Shown here: positions 37,973-45,916 of the stretch, one piece after another | How positions within the stretch are numbered: the stretch's first letter is position 1 | Layout of the letters: each line of letters starts with the position of its first letter | DNA from: VRUE01 sp963737575 | GTDB lineage: Bacteria > Actinomycetota > Thermoleophilia > Solirubrobacterales > 70-9 | Direction of reading: 5' to 3' | DNA: 64,000 bases | Assembly (NCBI GenBank): GCA_963737575.1 | Contig: CAVTTJ010000009.1 | Span: forward strand, 372,001-436,000 | The notes under the pieces: generated by a model | What the model was told of the DNA's origin: nothing | Database searches by the model: none | What the model saw: only the letters and a program-made list of their open reading frames with translations | Position numbers and translations under genes: made by a program

Positions 37973-39154
37973 ATGCCCTCTCGAGAGGATCACGAGGCGA
38001 TCGTGATCGGCGCCGGCGTCGCCGGGCTCTCGGCAGCCGCCGAGCTCGGGCGCCGAGGGGTGAGGGCTCTGGTCCTCGATCGGGCCCAGGATGTGGGCTC
38101 GAGCTGGGAACGCCGCTACGACGGGCTTCGCCTCAACACCTTCCGCTGGCACTCCTCCCCGCTTCACAGTCGGATCCCGCGCAGCGCCGGCCGCTGGCCC
38201 ACGCGCGAGGCGCTCGTCGAGCACCTGCGACGCTACGCCCGCCGCGAGCGGGTCGAGATCGAGTTCGGGATCGACGTCCGGCGAATCGATCGGACATCAA
38301 CGGGGTACCTGGTCGAGACCTCGGCGGGCGGCCGCGAGGCCCGGTTCGTCGTCGTCGCGACCGGCTACGACCACTCTCCGCGAATCCCAGAGTGGCCCGG
38401 CGCGGACGGGTTCGAGGGAGATCTGATCCACGCCCGCGAGTTCCGCAATCCGGCTCCGTTCGCCGGTCGCGACGCGCTGGTCGTGGGGGCCGGCAACACC
38501 GGCACCGAGATAGCCGCCCAGCTTGCCGCGGACAGCACCGCGCGGGTCCGGATGGCGGTGAGGACGCCGCCGAACCTGGTGCCGATCGAATTCCTCGGAA
38601 TCCCGATCACCTACCTGGCGCGGGCCGCCGAGCTCGCGCCGGAGCCGCTCGTCAACCTGATCGGCCGCGGCCTCCGCCGCTACGCGGTCGGGGATCTGAC
38701 CCCGCATGGCCTGCCGCCCGCTCCCCTCGGGATCGGGACCGAGCTCCGCGTCAAGGGCCTCGGGCCGGTCCTCGACCGCGGGATCGGCGCCGCGCTGAGG
38801 AGCGGCCGGGTCGAGGTGGTGCCCGCGGTCGACTCGTTCGAAGGGCCCGATGTCGGGCTCGCCGACGGGCGGCGGATCCAGCCCGAGGTCGTGATCGCCG
38901 CGACCGGGTACCGGATGGGCCTCGAGCCCCTGGTCGCCCACCTCGGCGTCCTCCTCCCCTCGGGCAAACCGGCGTGCCAGCGCGGTGAGTCCCACCCGGC
39001 CTCGCCGGGCCTCCACTTCAACGGGTACTGGCTGCCGATGTCGGGCGAGCTGCCCGCGATGAGGAGGACCACAAAGCGGATCGGCGCCGAGATCACTCGA
39101 TCCCGAGCCGGTCGAGCAGCCCCTCGTCGCGCCGCCACCGACTCCGCACGCTGA
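37973..39154 (+). CDS. FAD/NAD(P)-binding monooxygenase (flavin-containing monooxygenase-like)
   Basis: Two dinucleotide-binding motifs are present: GAGVAG (residues 13-18) for FAD and GAGNTG (172-177) for NAD(P)H. The segment FVVVATGYDHSPRIP fits the FMO/Baeyer-Villiger superfamily. No Shine-Dalgarno precedes the ATG; the operator ends one base upstream, so the transcript is probably leaderless or very short. The last 62 bases overlap the convergent era gene. The substrate is unknown, but coupling to TetR suggests detoxification or catabolism of a hydrophobic compound. Confidence 0.88.
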   Translation: MPSREDHEAIVIGAGVAGLSAAAELGRRGVRALVLDRAQDVGSSWERRYDGLRLNTFRWHSSPLHSRIPRSAGRWPTREALVEHLRRYARRERVEIEFGIDVRRIDRTSTGYLVETSAGGREARFVVVATGYDHSPRIPEWPGADGFEGDLIHAREFRNPAPFAGRDALVVGAGNTGTEIAAQLAADSTARVRMAVRTPPNLVPIEFLGIPITYLARAAELAPEPLVNLIGRGLRRYAVGDLTPHGLPPAPLGIGTELRVKGLGPVLDRGIGAALRSGRVEVVPAVDSFEGPDVGLADGRRIQPEVVIAATGYRMGLEPLVAHLGVLLPSGKPACQRGESHPASPGLHFNGYWLPMSGELPAMRRTTKRIGAEITRSRAGRAAPRRAATDSAR

Positions 39155-40025
39155 CCTGAAGGTCGAGATGGACCCGGGCGTCCAGCTCGGCTTCGAGCGA
39201 GCGACGGGCGGCGCTGCCGATCTCTTCCACCTTCGACCCTCCCTTTCCGATCAGGATTCCCTTCTGGGACTCGCTCTCGACCCAGATCTCGGCCCTGACA
39301 ATGATCAGGCCGTCGGGGCGCTCGGAGACCTCCCGGACCGAAACCTCAACCGAGTGCGGGATCTCCTCGCGGGTCCGGTTGAGGACCTGCTCGCGGATCA
39401 GCTCGGCGAGCATCAGCTCGCTCGACTGGTCGCTGTGCTCCTCCGGCGGGTACAGATAGGGCCCCTCCGGCACCAGCTCCCCGAGCCGCTCGATCAGCTC
39501 CGCCAGGCCCTCGCCGCTGCGGGCGCTGACCGGAAAGACCTCGTCGACCCCCTGCAGCTCCGCCGCCGCAGCGAGCACCGGGACGAGCTCGTTCGGGCCC
39601 GTGCGGTCGACCTTGTTGACGGCGCAGATCGTGCGGGTCTCGGGGCCGGCGTCGATAAGCGCCTCGGCGATGAAGCGATCGCCGGGCCCGATCCCCTCCT
39701 CGCCGTTGACGACCAGCAGGGCGACGTCCGACTCGGCCAGCTCGCGCTCGACCCGCCGCTGCATCCTCTCGGTCAGGACGTCGCGCGGGCGCTGCACGCC
39801 CGGGAGGTCGACCAGCACCAGCTGCCACCCGGCCTCGGTGTCGGTGGCGATCCCGCGGATCGCACGGCGGGTCGTCTGCGGCCGCACCGAGACGATCGCG
39901 ACGTGGCTGCCGACGATCTCGTTGACCAGCGTCGACTTGCCGACGTTCGGCCGCCCGGCAAGACCGATGAAACCTGACCGCCGCCTCCTCTGCTCGCCCC
40001 CAATAGCAGCTCGCGCTTCGCTCAT
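39093..40025 (-). CDS. era: GTPase Era
   Basis: Era binds the 3' end of 16S rRNA and is needed for 30S subunit maturation. G1 GRPNVGKSTL, the switch region TTRRAIRG, G3 DLPGVQ and G4 NKVD are present. The C-terminal KH domain carries GILIGKGGSKVEEIG. The first residues MSEARAAIGGEQRRRR come from boundary repeat R8. The start overlaps the ybeY stop by four bases; phoH-ybeY-era is a common operon for ribosome assembly. Confidence 0.96.
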   Translation of the reverse strand: MSEARAAIGGEQRRRRSGFIGLAGRPNVGKSTLVNEIVGSHVAIVSVRPQTTRRAIRGIATDTEAGWQLVLVDLPGVQRPRDVLTERMQRRVERELAESDVALLVVNGEEGIGPGDRFIAEALIDAGPETRTICAVNKVDRTGPNELVPVLAAAAELQGVDEVFPVSARSGEGLAELIERLGELVPEGPYLYPPEEHSDQSSELMLAELIREQVLNRTREEIPHSVEVSVREVSERPDGLIIVRAEIWVESESQKGILIGKGGSKVEEIGSAARRSLEAELDARVHLDLQVSVRSRWRRDEGLLDRLGIE

Positions 40026-40087
40026 TCGCGCTCATCCTCACCGGAGATCTCGCTCATTCGCTGCCGCGCTCGCGTCGCGTCCGGGCG
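39978..40087 (-). repeat. Boundary repeat copy R8, spanning the ybeY-era junction
   Basis: On the minus strand it reads GACGCGACGCGAGCG, then GAGCGAGATCTCCGGTGA, GGATGAGCGCGAATGAGCG and finally GAGCAGAGGAGGCGGCGG, the same order of blocks as R5, R6, R3 and R4. It encodes the last residues of YbeY (EISGEDERE) and the first of Era, so both proteins use repeat-derived codons. Confidence 0.65.
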
Positions 40088-40447
40088 CAGCTCCCCCATG
40101 ACCTCAGTCTGGAGTTCCAACATCTGGCCCTCGTCAACCTCGTGGTCGTAACCGCAGAGGTGGAGGACGCCGTGGACCACGGCCTCGGTGACGTCGGAGC
40201 AGTGCTCGGGACATATCGCGACATCGCCGAGCTCGCGAGGGCCGGCGGTCGGACCGATTCCGTCGAGCGGGAAGGCGAGGACGTCCGTGGGGGCGTCCCT
40301 CCCCCGCTGCTCGCGATTCAGCTCCCGGATCCGGTCGGAGTCGACAAGCTCGACCGCGAGGTGACCGTCATCGACGGCGACGGCGGCGAGGGCTGCCGCG
40401 ACCGGGCCGCGGAGCTCGCCCGGGACGTCGCTCAAGTCAACCGTCAT
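40022..40447 (-). CDS. ybeY: Endoribonuclease YbeY (16S rRNA maturation)
   Basis: A metal-dependent RNase acting in rRNA processing. The zinc motif HGVLHLCGYDH (three His with spacing 3 and 5) and the upstream TDVLAFPLDG are diagnostic. At 141 residues it is normal. It overlaps phoH upstream (11 bases) and era downstream (4 bases). Confidence 0.95.
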   Translation of the reverse strand: MTVDLSDVPGELRGPVAAALAAVAVDDGHLAVELVDSDRIRELNREQRGRDAPTDVLAFPLDGIGPTAGPRELGDVAICPEHCSDVTEAVVHGVLHLCGYDHEVDEGQMLELQTEVMGELRPDATRARQRMSEISGEDERE

Positions 40448-42491
40448 CCGCCGCCGGCGGGTTGCCTCGTCCGGCCTCGGAGTGGCGATCGTAGGCGGCG
40501 ACGATCCGCTGAACCAGTTTGTGGCGGACGACGTCCTCGCCGCCGAAGTGGACGAAGGAGATGTCCTGGACGTCGTCGAGGATGTCGCGCACGACGATGA
40601 GCCCCGAGCGCTGGTCGCTCGGCAGGTCGATCTGGGTGACGTCGCCGGTGACGACCATCCGCGAGTTGAAGCCGAGCCTGGTGAGGAACATCTTCATCTG
40701 CTCCGGGCTCGTGTTCTGAGCCTCGTCGAGGATCACGAAGGAGTCGTTGAGGGTGTTGTGGGTGACGAGGAAGTCGTCGGTCACGTAGAGCGAGTCGGCT
40801 GCCGCGACCTGGATGCAGACGGTCTCCGTTTCCCCGGCCGGCTCGATCGCGTCGACGAAGCGCATCGGCCGACCGCCCCCATCGCCGCGATACCGGTCGC
40901 GCTTTCGCTTGAGGCGAAACGGTTCGATTCCGGCCGGAAGCCGAATGTCCATCACGAACGCGTCGCTGCGATGGTGGACGGGGCGCCCGGCCGCCATGCC
41001 GGGCGGGCGCCCGGCCGCTCGCCGCCGCCGCGAGTAGGCGACCCCGCCCAATGACCGCACGAGGTAGGTGACGTGATCGCGGAGGTGTTCGGAGCAGGTC
41101 GAGTACTGGATCCGACATGTCCTGCCGCTCTGAGTCACCGGACCGCCATCGCTGTCCAGCAGGCCCTGGAGTAGGGAGACCCTGGTCAGCGAACCGTTGT
41201 GGAGGTAGACGTCGGGAACGAACTTCGTCCGCGAGCCTGTGCCGTCGAGGCCGAGCTCCCTGAGAACGGCGGTTACCGGATTGGCGACGATGACCCCTCC
41301 TCGGCCTCCGCTTTCGTTGCGCAGGATGTAGTCGTACCCCGCCTTGTGGCGTACCTCGATTCCATCGAGGGCCCGCTCGAGAGCATCCGCCAGCTCTGGG
41401 TCCGCTGTGGAGAAGCTCGGAGTCGTTTCGCAGGTCAGGCATCCGTCGCCGAGAAGGAGGCCGAGCGCATACGGGTCGATCGGAACATCGCGGCGGGGGA
41501 ACTCAGCCGGCGCGCTCAGTACCGGCAGCTCGAATCGGCGCTGATGGGCGCTCCGCAGCCGGCCTGCCATCTCCCGCGTCTGCAGTACGCGCCCCGGGAT
41601 TCCACGACGGCGATCCGAGGCCGTGAACACATGCCAGAGGTGCTCGCCACAGCAGAGCGTCTTGGCGCCGTCCTGGGCCTGGAGCCGGAATACCTCCCTG
41701 CGGCCCCGGGGATATACGCCGAGAACGGGCGTCGGAAGCCCGTCCGACCCGATCACCAGATCGCCGACGCGCAGATCGCCTATCGGCCGGAATCCGGACG
41801 GTGTGGCGACCTCGCTGAACACGGGCTGAGCGCGGCCCCGCATGAACGCGAGCGGCGCGACCTCGATCACGCCGCGCTCGAAATAGCCGTTGACGCGGTC
41901 GGGGTCGAGCATGTCGTAGAGCGCGTCGAAGAGGGGGCGCAGGTAGGGGTCGACCTTGGCCTGGATGTCGCCCGGCAGGAATCCGAGCCGCTCGCCGGCC
42001 TCGACCGCCGGGCGGGTGAGGATGATCCGCTGGACCTCGCGTTCGGCCAGGGCCGCCGCCGCCATCGCCACCGCGAGGAAGGTCTTGCCGGTCCCCGCCG
42101 GGCCGATCCCGAACGTGATCGTGTGGCGGCGGATCGAGTCGACGTAGCGTTTCTGGTTCAGCGTCTTCGGCGCCACCCGGGTGTTGCGGTGGCGCCAGAC
42201 GACGTCCTCGAGGATCTGGGCCGGGCTCTCGTGCGCGTCGAGGGCGCCGGTCACGGCTTCGATCGTCCCCGGCGCGACCTCGTGCCCCTGCTCGATCAGC
42301 TCGACCAGCTCGTCGACCACGGTCGCCGCGGTCTGGACGTCGTCCGAGTCCCCGTCAAGGGTGAGGATGTTGCCGCGGAGGTGGAAGTCGACATCGCCGA
42401 GGTGACCGCGCAGCGCCCTCAGCACCGCGTCCTCGGACCCCGCCAGCTCGGCGGCGACCGTGTTGTCGAGCGTCAGCTGCCTACGCGCCAA
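40437..42491 (-). CDS. phoH: PhoH-like ATPase interrupted by an intein
   Basis: A cytoplasmic P-loop ATPase linked to RNA metabolism. The N-extein carries Walker A GPAGTGKT (residues 130-137); the C-extein carries Walker B VILDEAQNT and the conserved TGDVTQIDLP. Residues 221-579 are an intein placed between FMRGR and TLNDSF, a block that is continuous in ordinary PhoH. Removing it leaves 325 residues, the expected size. It leads the phoH-ybeY-era operon, and its start overlaps the YqeY gene stop by 11 bases. Loss of splicing would destroy the ATPase. Confidence 0.95.
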   Translation of the reverse strand: MARRQLTLDNTVAAELAGSEDAVLRALRGHLGDVDFHLRGNILTLDGDSDDVQTAATVVDELVELIEQGHEVAPGTIEAVTGALDAHESPAQILEDVVWRHRNTRVAPKTLNQKRYVDSIRRHTITFGIGPAGTGKTFLAVAMAAAALAEREVQRIILTRPAVEAGERLGFLPGDIQAKVDPYLRPLFDALYDMLDPDRVNGYFERGVIEVAPLAFMRGRAQPVFSEVATPSGFRPIGDLRVGDLVIGSDGLPTPVLGVYPRGRREVFRLQAQDGAKTLCCGEHLWHVFTASDRRRGIPGRVLQTREMAGRLRSAHQRRFELPVLSAPAEFPRRDVPIDPYALGLLLGDGCLTCETTPSFSTADPELADALERALDGIEVRHKAGYDYILRNESGGRGGVIVANPVTAVLRELGLDGTGSRTKFVPDVYLHNGSLTRVSLLQGLLDSDGGPVTQSGRTCRIQYSTCSEHLRDHVTYLVRSLGGVAYSRRRRAAGRPPGMAAGRPVHHRSDAFVMDIRLPAGIEPFRLKRKRDRYRGDGGGRPMRFVDAIEPAGETETVCIQVAAADSLYVTDDFLVTHNTLNDSFVILDEAQNTSPEQMKMFLTRLGFNSRMVVTGDVTQIDLPSDQRSGLIVVRDILDDVQDISFVHFGGEDVVRHKLVQRIVAAYDRHSEAGRGNPPAADDG
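40755..41831 (-). mobile_element. Class 3-type intein with LAGLIDADG homing endonuclease in PhoH
   Basis: The 359-residue intein starts with Ala (AQPVFSEVATPSGF), ends VTHN and is followed by Thr. The non-contiguous signature of class 3 inteins is present: Trp in block B (GEHLWHVF, W286 of the precursor), Cys in block F (TVCIQV, C559) and Thr in block G (VTHN, T577). In class 3 the block F Cys replaces the N-terminal nucleophile. Two LAGLIDADG-type motifs, YALGLLLGDGCL (about 341-352) and LLQGLLDSDGG (440-450), indicate an endonuclease, so the element may still be able to home. Confidence 0.92.
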
Positions 42492-42912
42492 GCTTTTCCC
42501 GCACTACCGTGCTGGTCCGCTTCCCGTCGGCGCGGCCGCCGACCTTCGGCATCAGGGCCCCCATCACCTGGCCCATCTGGCGCTGCTCGGTAGCCCCGGT
42601 CTCGGCGATCGCCGCCTCGACCATCTCGGCCAGCTCCTCGTCGGAGAGCTGCTCGGGCAGGTAGCCCTCGATCAGCTCCGCCTCATAGCTCTCGGCGGCA
42701 GCCTGCTCTTCGCGGCCGGCATCGCGGTAGGCCTCCGCCGCCTCGAGCCGCTTCTTGCGCTCGCGTTGGAGGACCGCGACCTCGTCGCCGTCGCCGAGCT
42801 TCGCGTCCTGCTGCAGCGAGTCGACGATCATCCGCAGCGCCGAGGCTCGCGCGCGCTCGCCGGCTTTCATCGCCGTGCGGACGTCCGCCTGGGCCTGCTC
42901 AAGTGCACTCAT
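42481..42912 (-). CDS. GatB/YqeY domain protein
   Basis: A 143-residue stand-alone YqeY protein: helical N-terminus (AQADVRTAMKAGERARASALRMI) and the GatB-tail-like second part (GYLPEQLSDEELAEMVEAAIAE, MGQVMGALMPKVGGRADG). Related domains bind tRNA in GatB, but the function of the free protein is unsettled. Its ribosome-binding site (GAAAGGTCGGA) and ATG are the end of boundary repeat R9. Its stop overlaps the phoH start. Confidence 0.92.
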   Translation of the reverse strand: MSALEQAQADVRTAMKAGERARASALRMIVDSLQQDAKLGDGDEVAVLQRERKKRLEAAEAYRDAGREEQAAAESYEAELIEGYLPEQLSDEELAEMVEAAIAETGATEQRQMGQVMGALMPKVGGRADGKRTSTVVREKLGA

Positions 42913-42986
42913 TCCGACCTTTCGCGCTTCACTCGCTGCGCGAGGAAACAGATACGGCTCATTGGGCTCGCTCCGGGCTCATGCGA
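42910..42986 (-). repeat. Boundary repeat copy R9, supplying the RBS and start of the YqeY gene
   Basis: The complement of this stretch aligns almost base for base with 44-120, including GGAGCGAGCC, the TATCTG core, CTCGCGC, GCGAG and the terminal CGAAAGGT-GGAATG. It fills the complete gap between murI and the YqeY gene. Confidence 0.75.
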
Positions 42987-43790
42987 CTAAGGGTAGTCGG
43001 CGCCGGGCACGTCGATTCTCTCGACCTCGCCGAGGGGCATCTGCAGGAAGCGGGTCCCCAGCTCGCGGAACGAGTCGACGTCCCCGGTGCAGAGGAACCG
43101 GTAGGAGCCCTCGCCGTCGCGGGTTCGGGCGACCCCCGCCGAGTCGAGGGTCCGCTGCACCGCGGCGGCGACCGCGTGGCCGCCGCTGACGAGCCGCACG
43201 TCGCGGCCGAGGATCCTCTGCAGCATCGGCGCCACCAGCGGATAGTGGGTGCAGCCGAGGATCAGCGTGTCGACGTCGGCCCGCCGCAATGGCGCGCAGT
43301 AGGAGCGCGCCATCTCCATCACCGCCTCGTCGAAGGGCGAGCCGTCCTGGATGAACGGCGCCAGGTCGGGTGCCTCGACCTCGGTCACCTCGAGCGCCCG
43401 TCCCTGCGCCTCGAGCGCCCGCCGGTAGGCGCCGCTCTCGACGGTGTTGGGCGTCGCCAGGACGCCGACCCTCGCGCTGGCGGTGATCGCCGCCGCGATC
43501 TCCGCCTGCGGCTCGACAACGGGGACGACCTCCACCCCCCGCTTCGCGCCGACCTCGCGGGCGACGTCCTCGCCGATCGCCGTCGCGGTGTTGCAGGCGA
43601 TCACCAGCAGCTTCGCGCCGTCGTCCAGAAGCATCTCGGCGATCCGGCGGATGCGCTCGCGCAGCATCTCGGTGTCGCGGGTCCCGTAGGGGAACATCGC
43701 GGTGTCGCCGAGGTAGACGAAGTCCTCCTCGGGCAGCGAGACCAGGCACTCGTGGAGGACGGTCAACCCGCCGACCCCCGAGTCGAACAT
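42987..43790 (-). CDS. murI: Glutamate racemase
   Basis: It makes D-glutamate for peptidoglycan. The first catalytic Cys is in VIACNTATA and the second in ILGCTHYPL; the N-terminal FDSGVGGLTV is conserved. The ATG at 43790 gives a very short N-terminus (MFDSGVGG), and no Shine-Dalgarno is visible. The frame continues upstream as LPIA without a standard start, so initiation a few codons earlier at CTG, or a small error, is possible. Confidence 0.93.
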   Translation of the reverse strand: MFDSGVGGLTVLHECLVSLPEEDFVYLGDTAMFPYGTRDTEMLRERIRRIAEMLLDDGAKLLVIACNTATAIGEDVAREVGAKRGVEVVPVVEPQAEIAAAITASARVGVLATPNTVESGAYRRALEAQGRALEVTEVEAPDLAPFIQDGSPFDEAVMEMARSYCAPLRRADVDTLILGCTHYPLVAPMLQRILGRDVRLVSGGHAVAAAVQRTLDSAGVARTRDGEGSYRFLCTGDVDSFRELGTRFLQMPLGEVERIDVPGADYP

Positions 43791-43816
43791 CGCGATCGGC
43801 AGGGAGGCAGCGCGGC

Positions 43817-44302
43817 TCAGAGGAACGGCTTGTAGACCATGAAGAAGACGGTGACGACCACGATCACGCCGGCCAGCGTCCCGACCTGGCCGATCCTGGT
43901 GCTGACGGCCACGAACTCATCGCTCAGCTCGTCGCCCGACTTGAGGTCTCGTTCGGCCAGCTCCTTCGCCTTCCGGGTCTGCGGCTGGAAGAAGCCGTGC
44001 TGGAGGCCGAAGAGGGCGATTATCGCGATGAACCCGACGACGATGAAGGCCTTCCCCGCCTTCCAGTCGCCGGAGGAGAGCAGAAAGAGGCCGGCAAGAA
44101 GGAGCACGATCATCCCGGGGTTGACCAGGTAGCGGTCGCATTTCTGGACCCCGGCAAGGATCGCAGGAGTCGCCCGCGGGTACTGCGGCGCGACAGAGAA
44201 GAAGAGCGCGTAGCCGAAGGTCGGGCCGAACGCGAGCACGACCGCGAGGATGTGAAGGAAGAGGGCGATCCTGTAGCCCGAGTCGCCGATCGTCGCCAGC
44301 AT
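43817..44302 (-). CDS. DUF2269-like integral membrane protein
   Basis: A 161-residue protein with four hydrophobic segments (about 10-33, 60-76, 83-100 and 140-158). The first segment has LFLHILAVVLAFGPTFGYALF, recalling DUF2269 proteins, whose function is unknown. Between the third and fourth segments is a charged loop (TRKAKELAERDLKSGDELS). It lies between prmA and murI on the same strand. Confidence 0.7.
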   Translation of the reverse strand: MLATIGDSGYRIALFLHILAVVLAFGPTFGYALFFSVAPQYPRATPAILAGVQKCDRYLVNPGMIVLLLAGLFLLSSGDWKAGKAFIVVGFIAIIALFGLQHGFFQPQTRKAKELAERDLKSGDELSDEFVAVSTRIGQVGTLAGVIVVVTVFFMVYKPFL

Positions 44303-44320
44303 CGGCGCAGAACATACCCC

Positions 44321-45202
44321 CTACCGGCGACGGAGCAGGAGCGCCGCCCACTCGCCGGCGAGGCGCCGCTCGGCCTCCTCGTAGCCGGAGGCGGCGAACG
44401 CAGCGGCGATCTCGTCGAGCTCCGGAGGGAGCAGCCCAGACAACACCAGGGTGCGAGGGAGCGGGGAGGGGCTCTCCGGAGCAACAGCGGAGAGGCTCCG
44501 TCGGGCCCTTCCCTGCTCCCCCCGATCGCCCGATAGCTGTCCGGCGACATCCCGCAGGACGGAGGCGGTGAGGTTGGCGACCGTCGTCGGGGCGGGGGGC
44601 GGCAGGCTCTCGCGGAGGTTGCGGAGCTCAAAGGCGATCTCGACGCCGTTGGCCGCCGCGTTGGCCGTCGCCGCCTCGATCGAAGGCGCCTCGTGGTCGT
44701 AGCCGCGGACGGGGGCCCAGCCGAGCTTGGCGGCGGCGATCGCGAGCAGGCCCGAGCCGGTGCCGAGGTCGGTCAGCGGCCCCTCGGCCTCGCCGCCGGC
44801 GGCTAGCTCCAGCAGGAGCTCGAGGCACATCCGGGTCGTCGGGTGGGCGCCGGTCCCGAACGCCCGACCGGGGTCGACGACGACGTCGAGGGCGCCCCTC
44901 CGGGGCTCCTCCCAGGACGGCCGCAGCCAGAGGCGGTCGCCGACCAGGATCGGGCGGTGGAAGTCCTGCCAGCGGTCGGCCCAGTCGTCGGGGACCTCGG
45001 TCGAGACGACATCGACCAGCCCCTCCCCCGCCGCCGCCTCGATCTCGCCCAGCTCCGGAAGCTCCCCCTCTCCGCCGTAGATCGCGTACTCGACGTAGCC
45101 CTGCCCCCGCTCCTCCTCGACCCCGTTGGGCGCCAGCACGGTCAGCTCTGCGAGAACGATCTCCGCCTGCTCCGGCCTGCACCGGACAGCCAGCCTGATC
45201 AC
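44321..45202 (-). CDS. prmA: Ribosomal protein L11 methyltransferase, with a palindrome-encoded insertion
   Basis: It trimethylates ribosomal protein L11. The AdoMet-binding region GRAFGTGAHPTTRMCLELL and LTDLGTGSGLLAIAAAKLG are intact. The usual following block is replaced by TVANLTASVLRDV, then a foreign stretch of about 26 residues (SGDRGEQGRARRSLSAVAP and ESPSPLP), then RTLVLSGLLPPELDEI. The insertion coincides with the 64-base palindrome P2. A TTG at 45205 is an alternative start. It follows hrcA and dnaJ, as prmA does in many Gram-positive heat-shock operons. Confidence 0.88.
   Translation of the reverse strand: MIRLAVRCRPEQAEIVLAELTVLAPNGVEEERGQGYVEYAIYGGEGELPELGEIEAAAGEGLVDVVSTEVPDDWADRWQDFHRPILVGDRLWLRPSWEEPRRGALDVVVDPGRAFGTGAHPTTRMCLELLLELAAGGEAEGPLTDLGTGSGLLAIAAAKLGWAPVRGYDHEAPSIEAATANAAANGVEIAFELRNLRESLPPPAPTTVANLTASVLRDVAGQLSGDRGEQGRARRSLSAVAPESPSPLPRTLVLSGLLPPELDEIAAAFAASGYEEAERRLAGEWAALLLRRR
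44457..44520. repeat. Palindromic G-rich element P2, in frame inside prmA
   Basis: Outer arms GGGAGCGGGGAGGG (44457-44470) and CCCTTCCCTGCTCCC (44506-44520) pair with few mismatches. Inner arms CTCTCCG (44472-44478) and CGGAGAG (44488-44494) pair perfectly. The element adds roughly 21-26 codons without breaking the frame. Confidence 0.65.
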
Positions 45203-45240
45203 CAAGCCGCCCCCGGACCGGGGAACGGGATCGGGCCCAT

Positions 45241-45906
45241 CTACTGGAAGGCGCGGCGGACGCGCGAGAAGAAGCTCTCCTCACCCTGGCCGCCCGGGAG
45301 GTTCTCGGGGCCGAGCGACTCGGAGAGCTTCTCGGCGATCTCGCGCTGCTCGTCGGTCAGGTCGGTCGGGACGAGCACCCGCACCGCGATGACGAGGTCT
45401 CCCGGCGGCCCGCCGTTTGAGCCGGGCAGCCCGTGGCCACGAAGCGCGAACTGGGTGCCGGCCTGGATCCCGGGCGGAAGCTCGATCTCGCGGTCGCCCT
45501 CGTGGCTCGGGACCGAGACGGTCGTCCCCAGCATCGCCTCCGGCGCCGAGACTTCGACCTGGTGGATCAGGTCCTGGCCGCGCATCGGCCCGGTCCGAAC
45601 CTCGAACCCGAAGCCGCGACCGAAGAACGCCTGGAAGATGTCCTCGACCGACGAGAACCCGCCGCCCGGCGGGAAGCCGCCCGAGCGAAGGCCCTCGTGG
45701 CCGTAGGCGTCATAGGCCCGGCGTCGCTCGGGGTCGGAGAGGACCTCGTAGGCCTCCGCCGCGTCTTTGAACTTCTCCTCGGCCTCGGGGTCGTGCGCGT
45801 TGACGTCGGGGTGGAGCTCGCGCGCGAGTCCGCGGAATGCGCGCTTCACCTCAGTCGAGTCGGCATCACGGCCGACGCCCAGAACGTCGTAATAGTCGCG
45901 CGGCAT
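45241..45906 (-). CDS. DnaJ-type co-chaperone lacking the zinc-finger domain
   Basis: The J domain is at residues 1-70, with the HPD motif in LARELHPDVNAHD that stimulates DnaK. A Gly/Phe-rich linker (GGFPPGGGFSSVEDIF) and one C-terminal substrate-binding region (APEAMLGTTVSVP, then GIQAGTQFALRGHGLPG) follow. The four CxxCxGxG zinc repeats of classical DnaJ are absent, giving 221 instead of about 370 residues, so it is type B (CbpA-like). The open frame extends upstream to 46014, but MPRDYYDVLGV is the family start. It follows hrcA with 10 bases between. Confidence 0.92.
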   Translation of the reverse strand: MPRDYYDVLGVGRDADSTEVKRAFRGLARELHPDVNAHDPEAEEKFKDAAEAYEVLSDPERRRAYDAYGHEGLRSGGFPPGGGFSSVEDIFQAFFGRGFGFEVRTGPMRGQDLIHQVEVSAPEAMLGTTVSVPSHEGDREIELPPGIQAGTQFALRGHGLPGSNGGPPGDLVIAVRVLVPTDLTDEQREIAEKLSESLGPENLPGGQGEESFFSRVRRAFQ

Positions 45907-45916
45907 CCCGGGTCGC

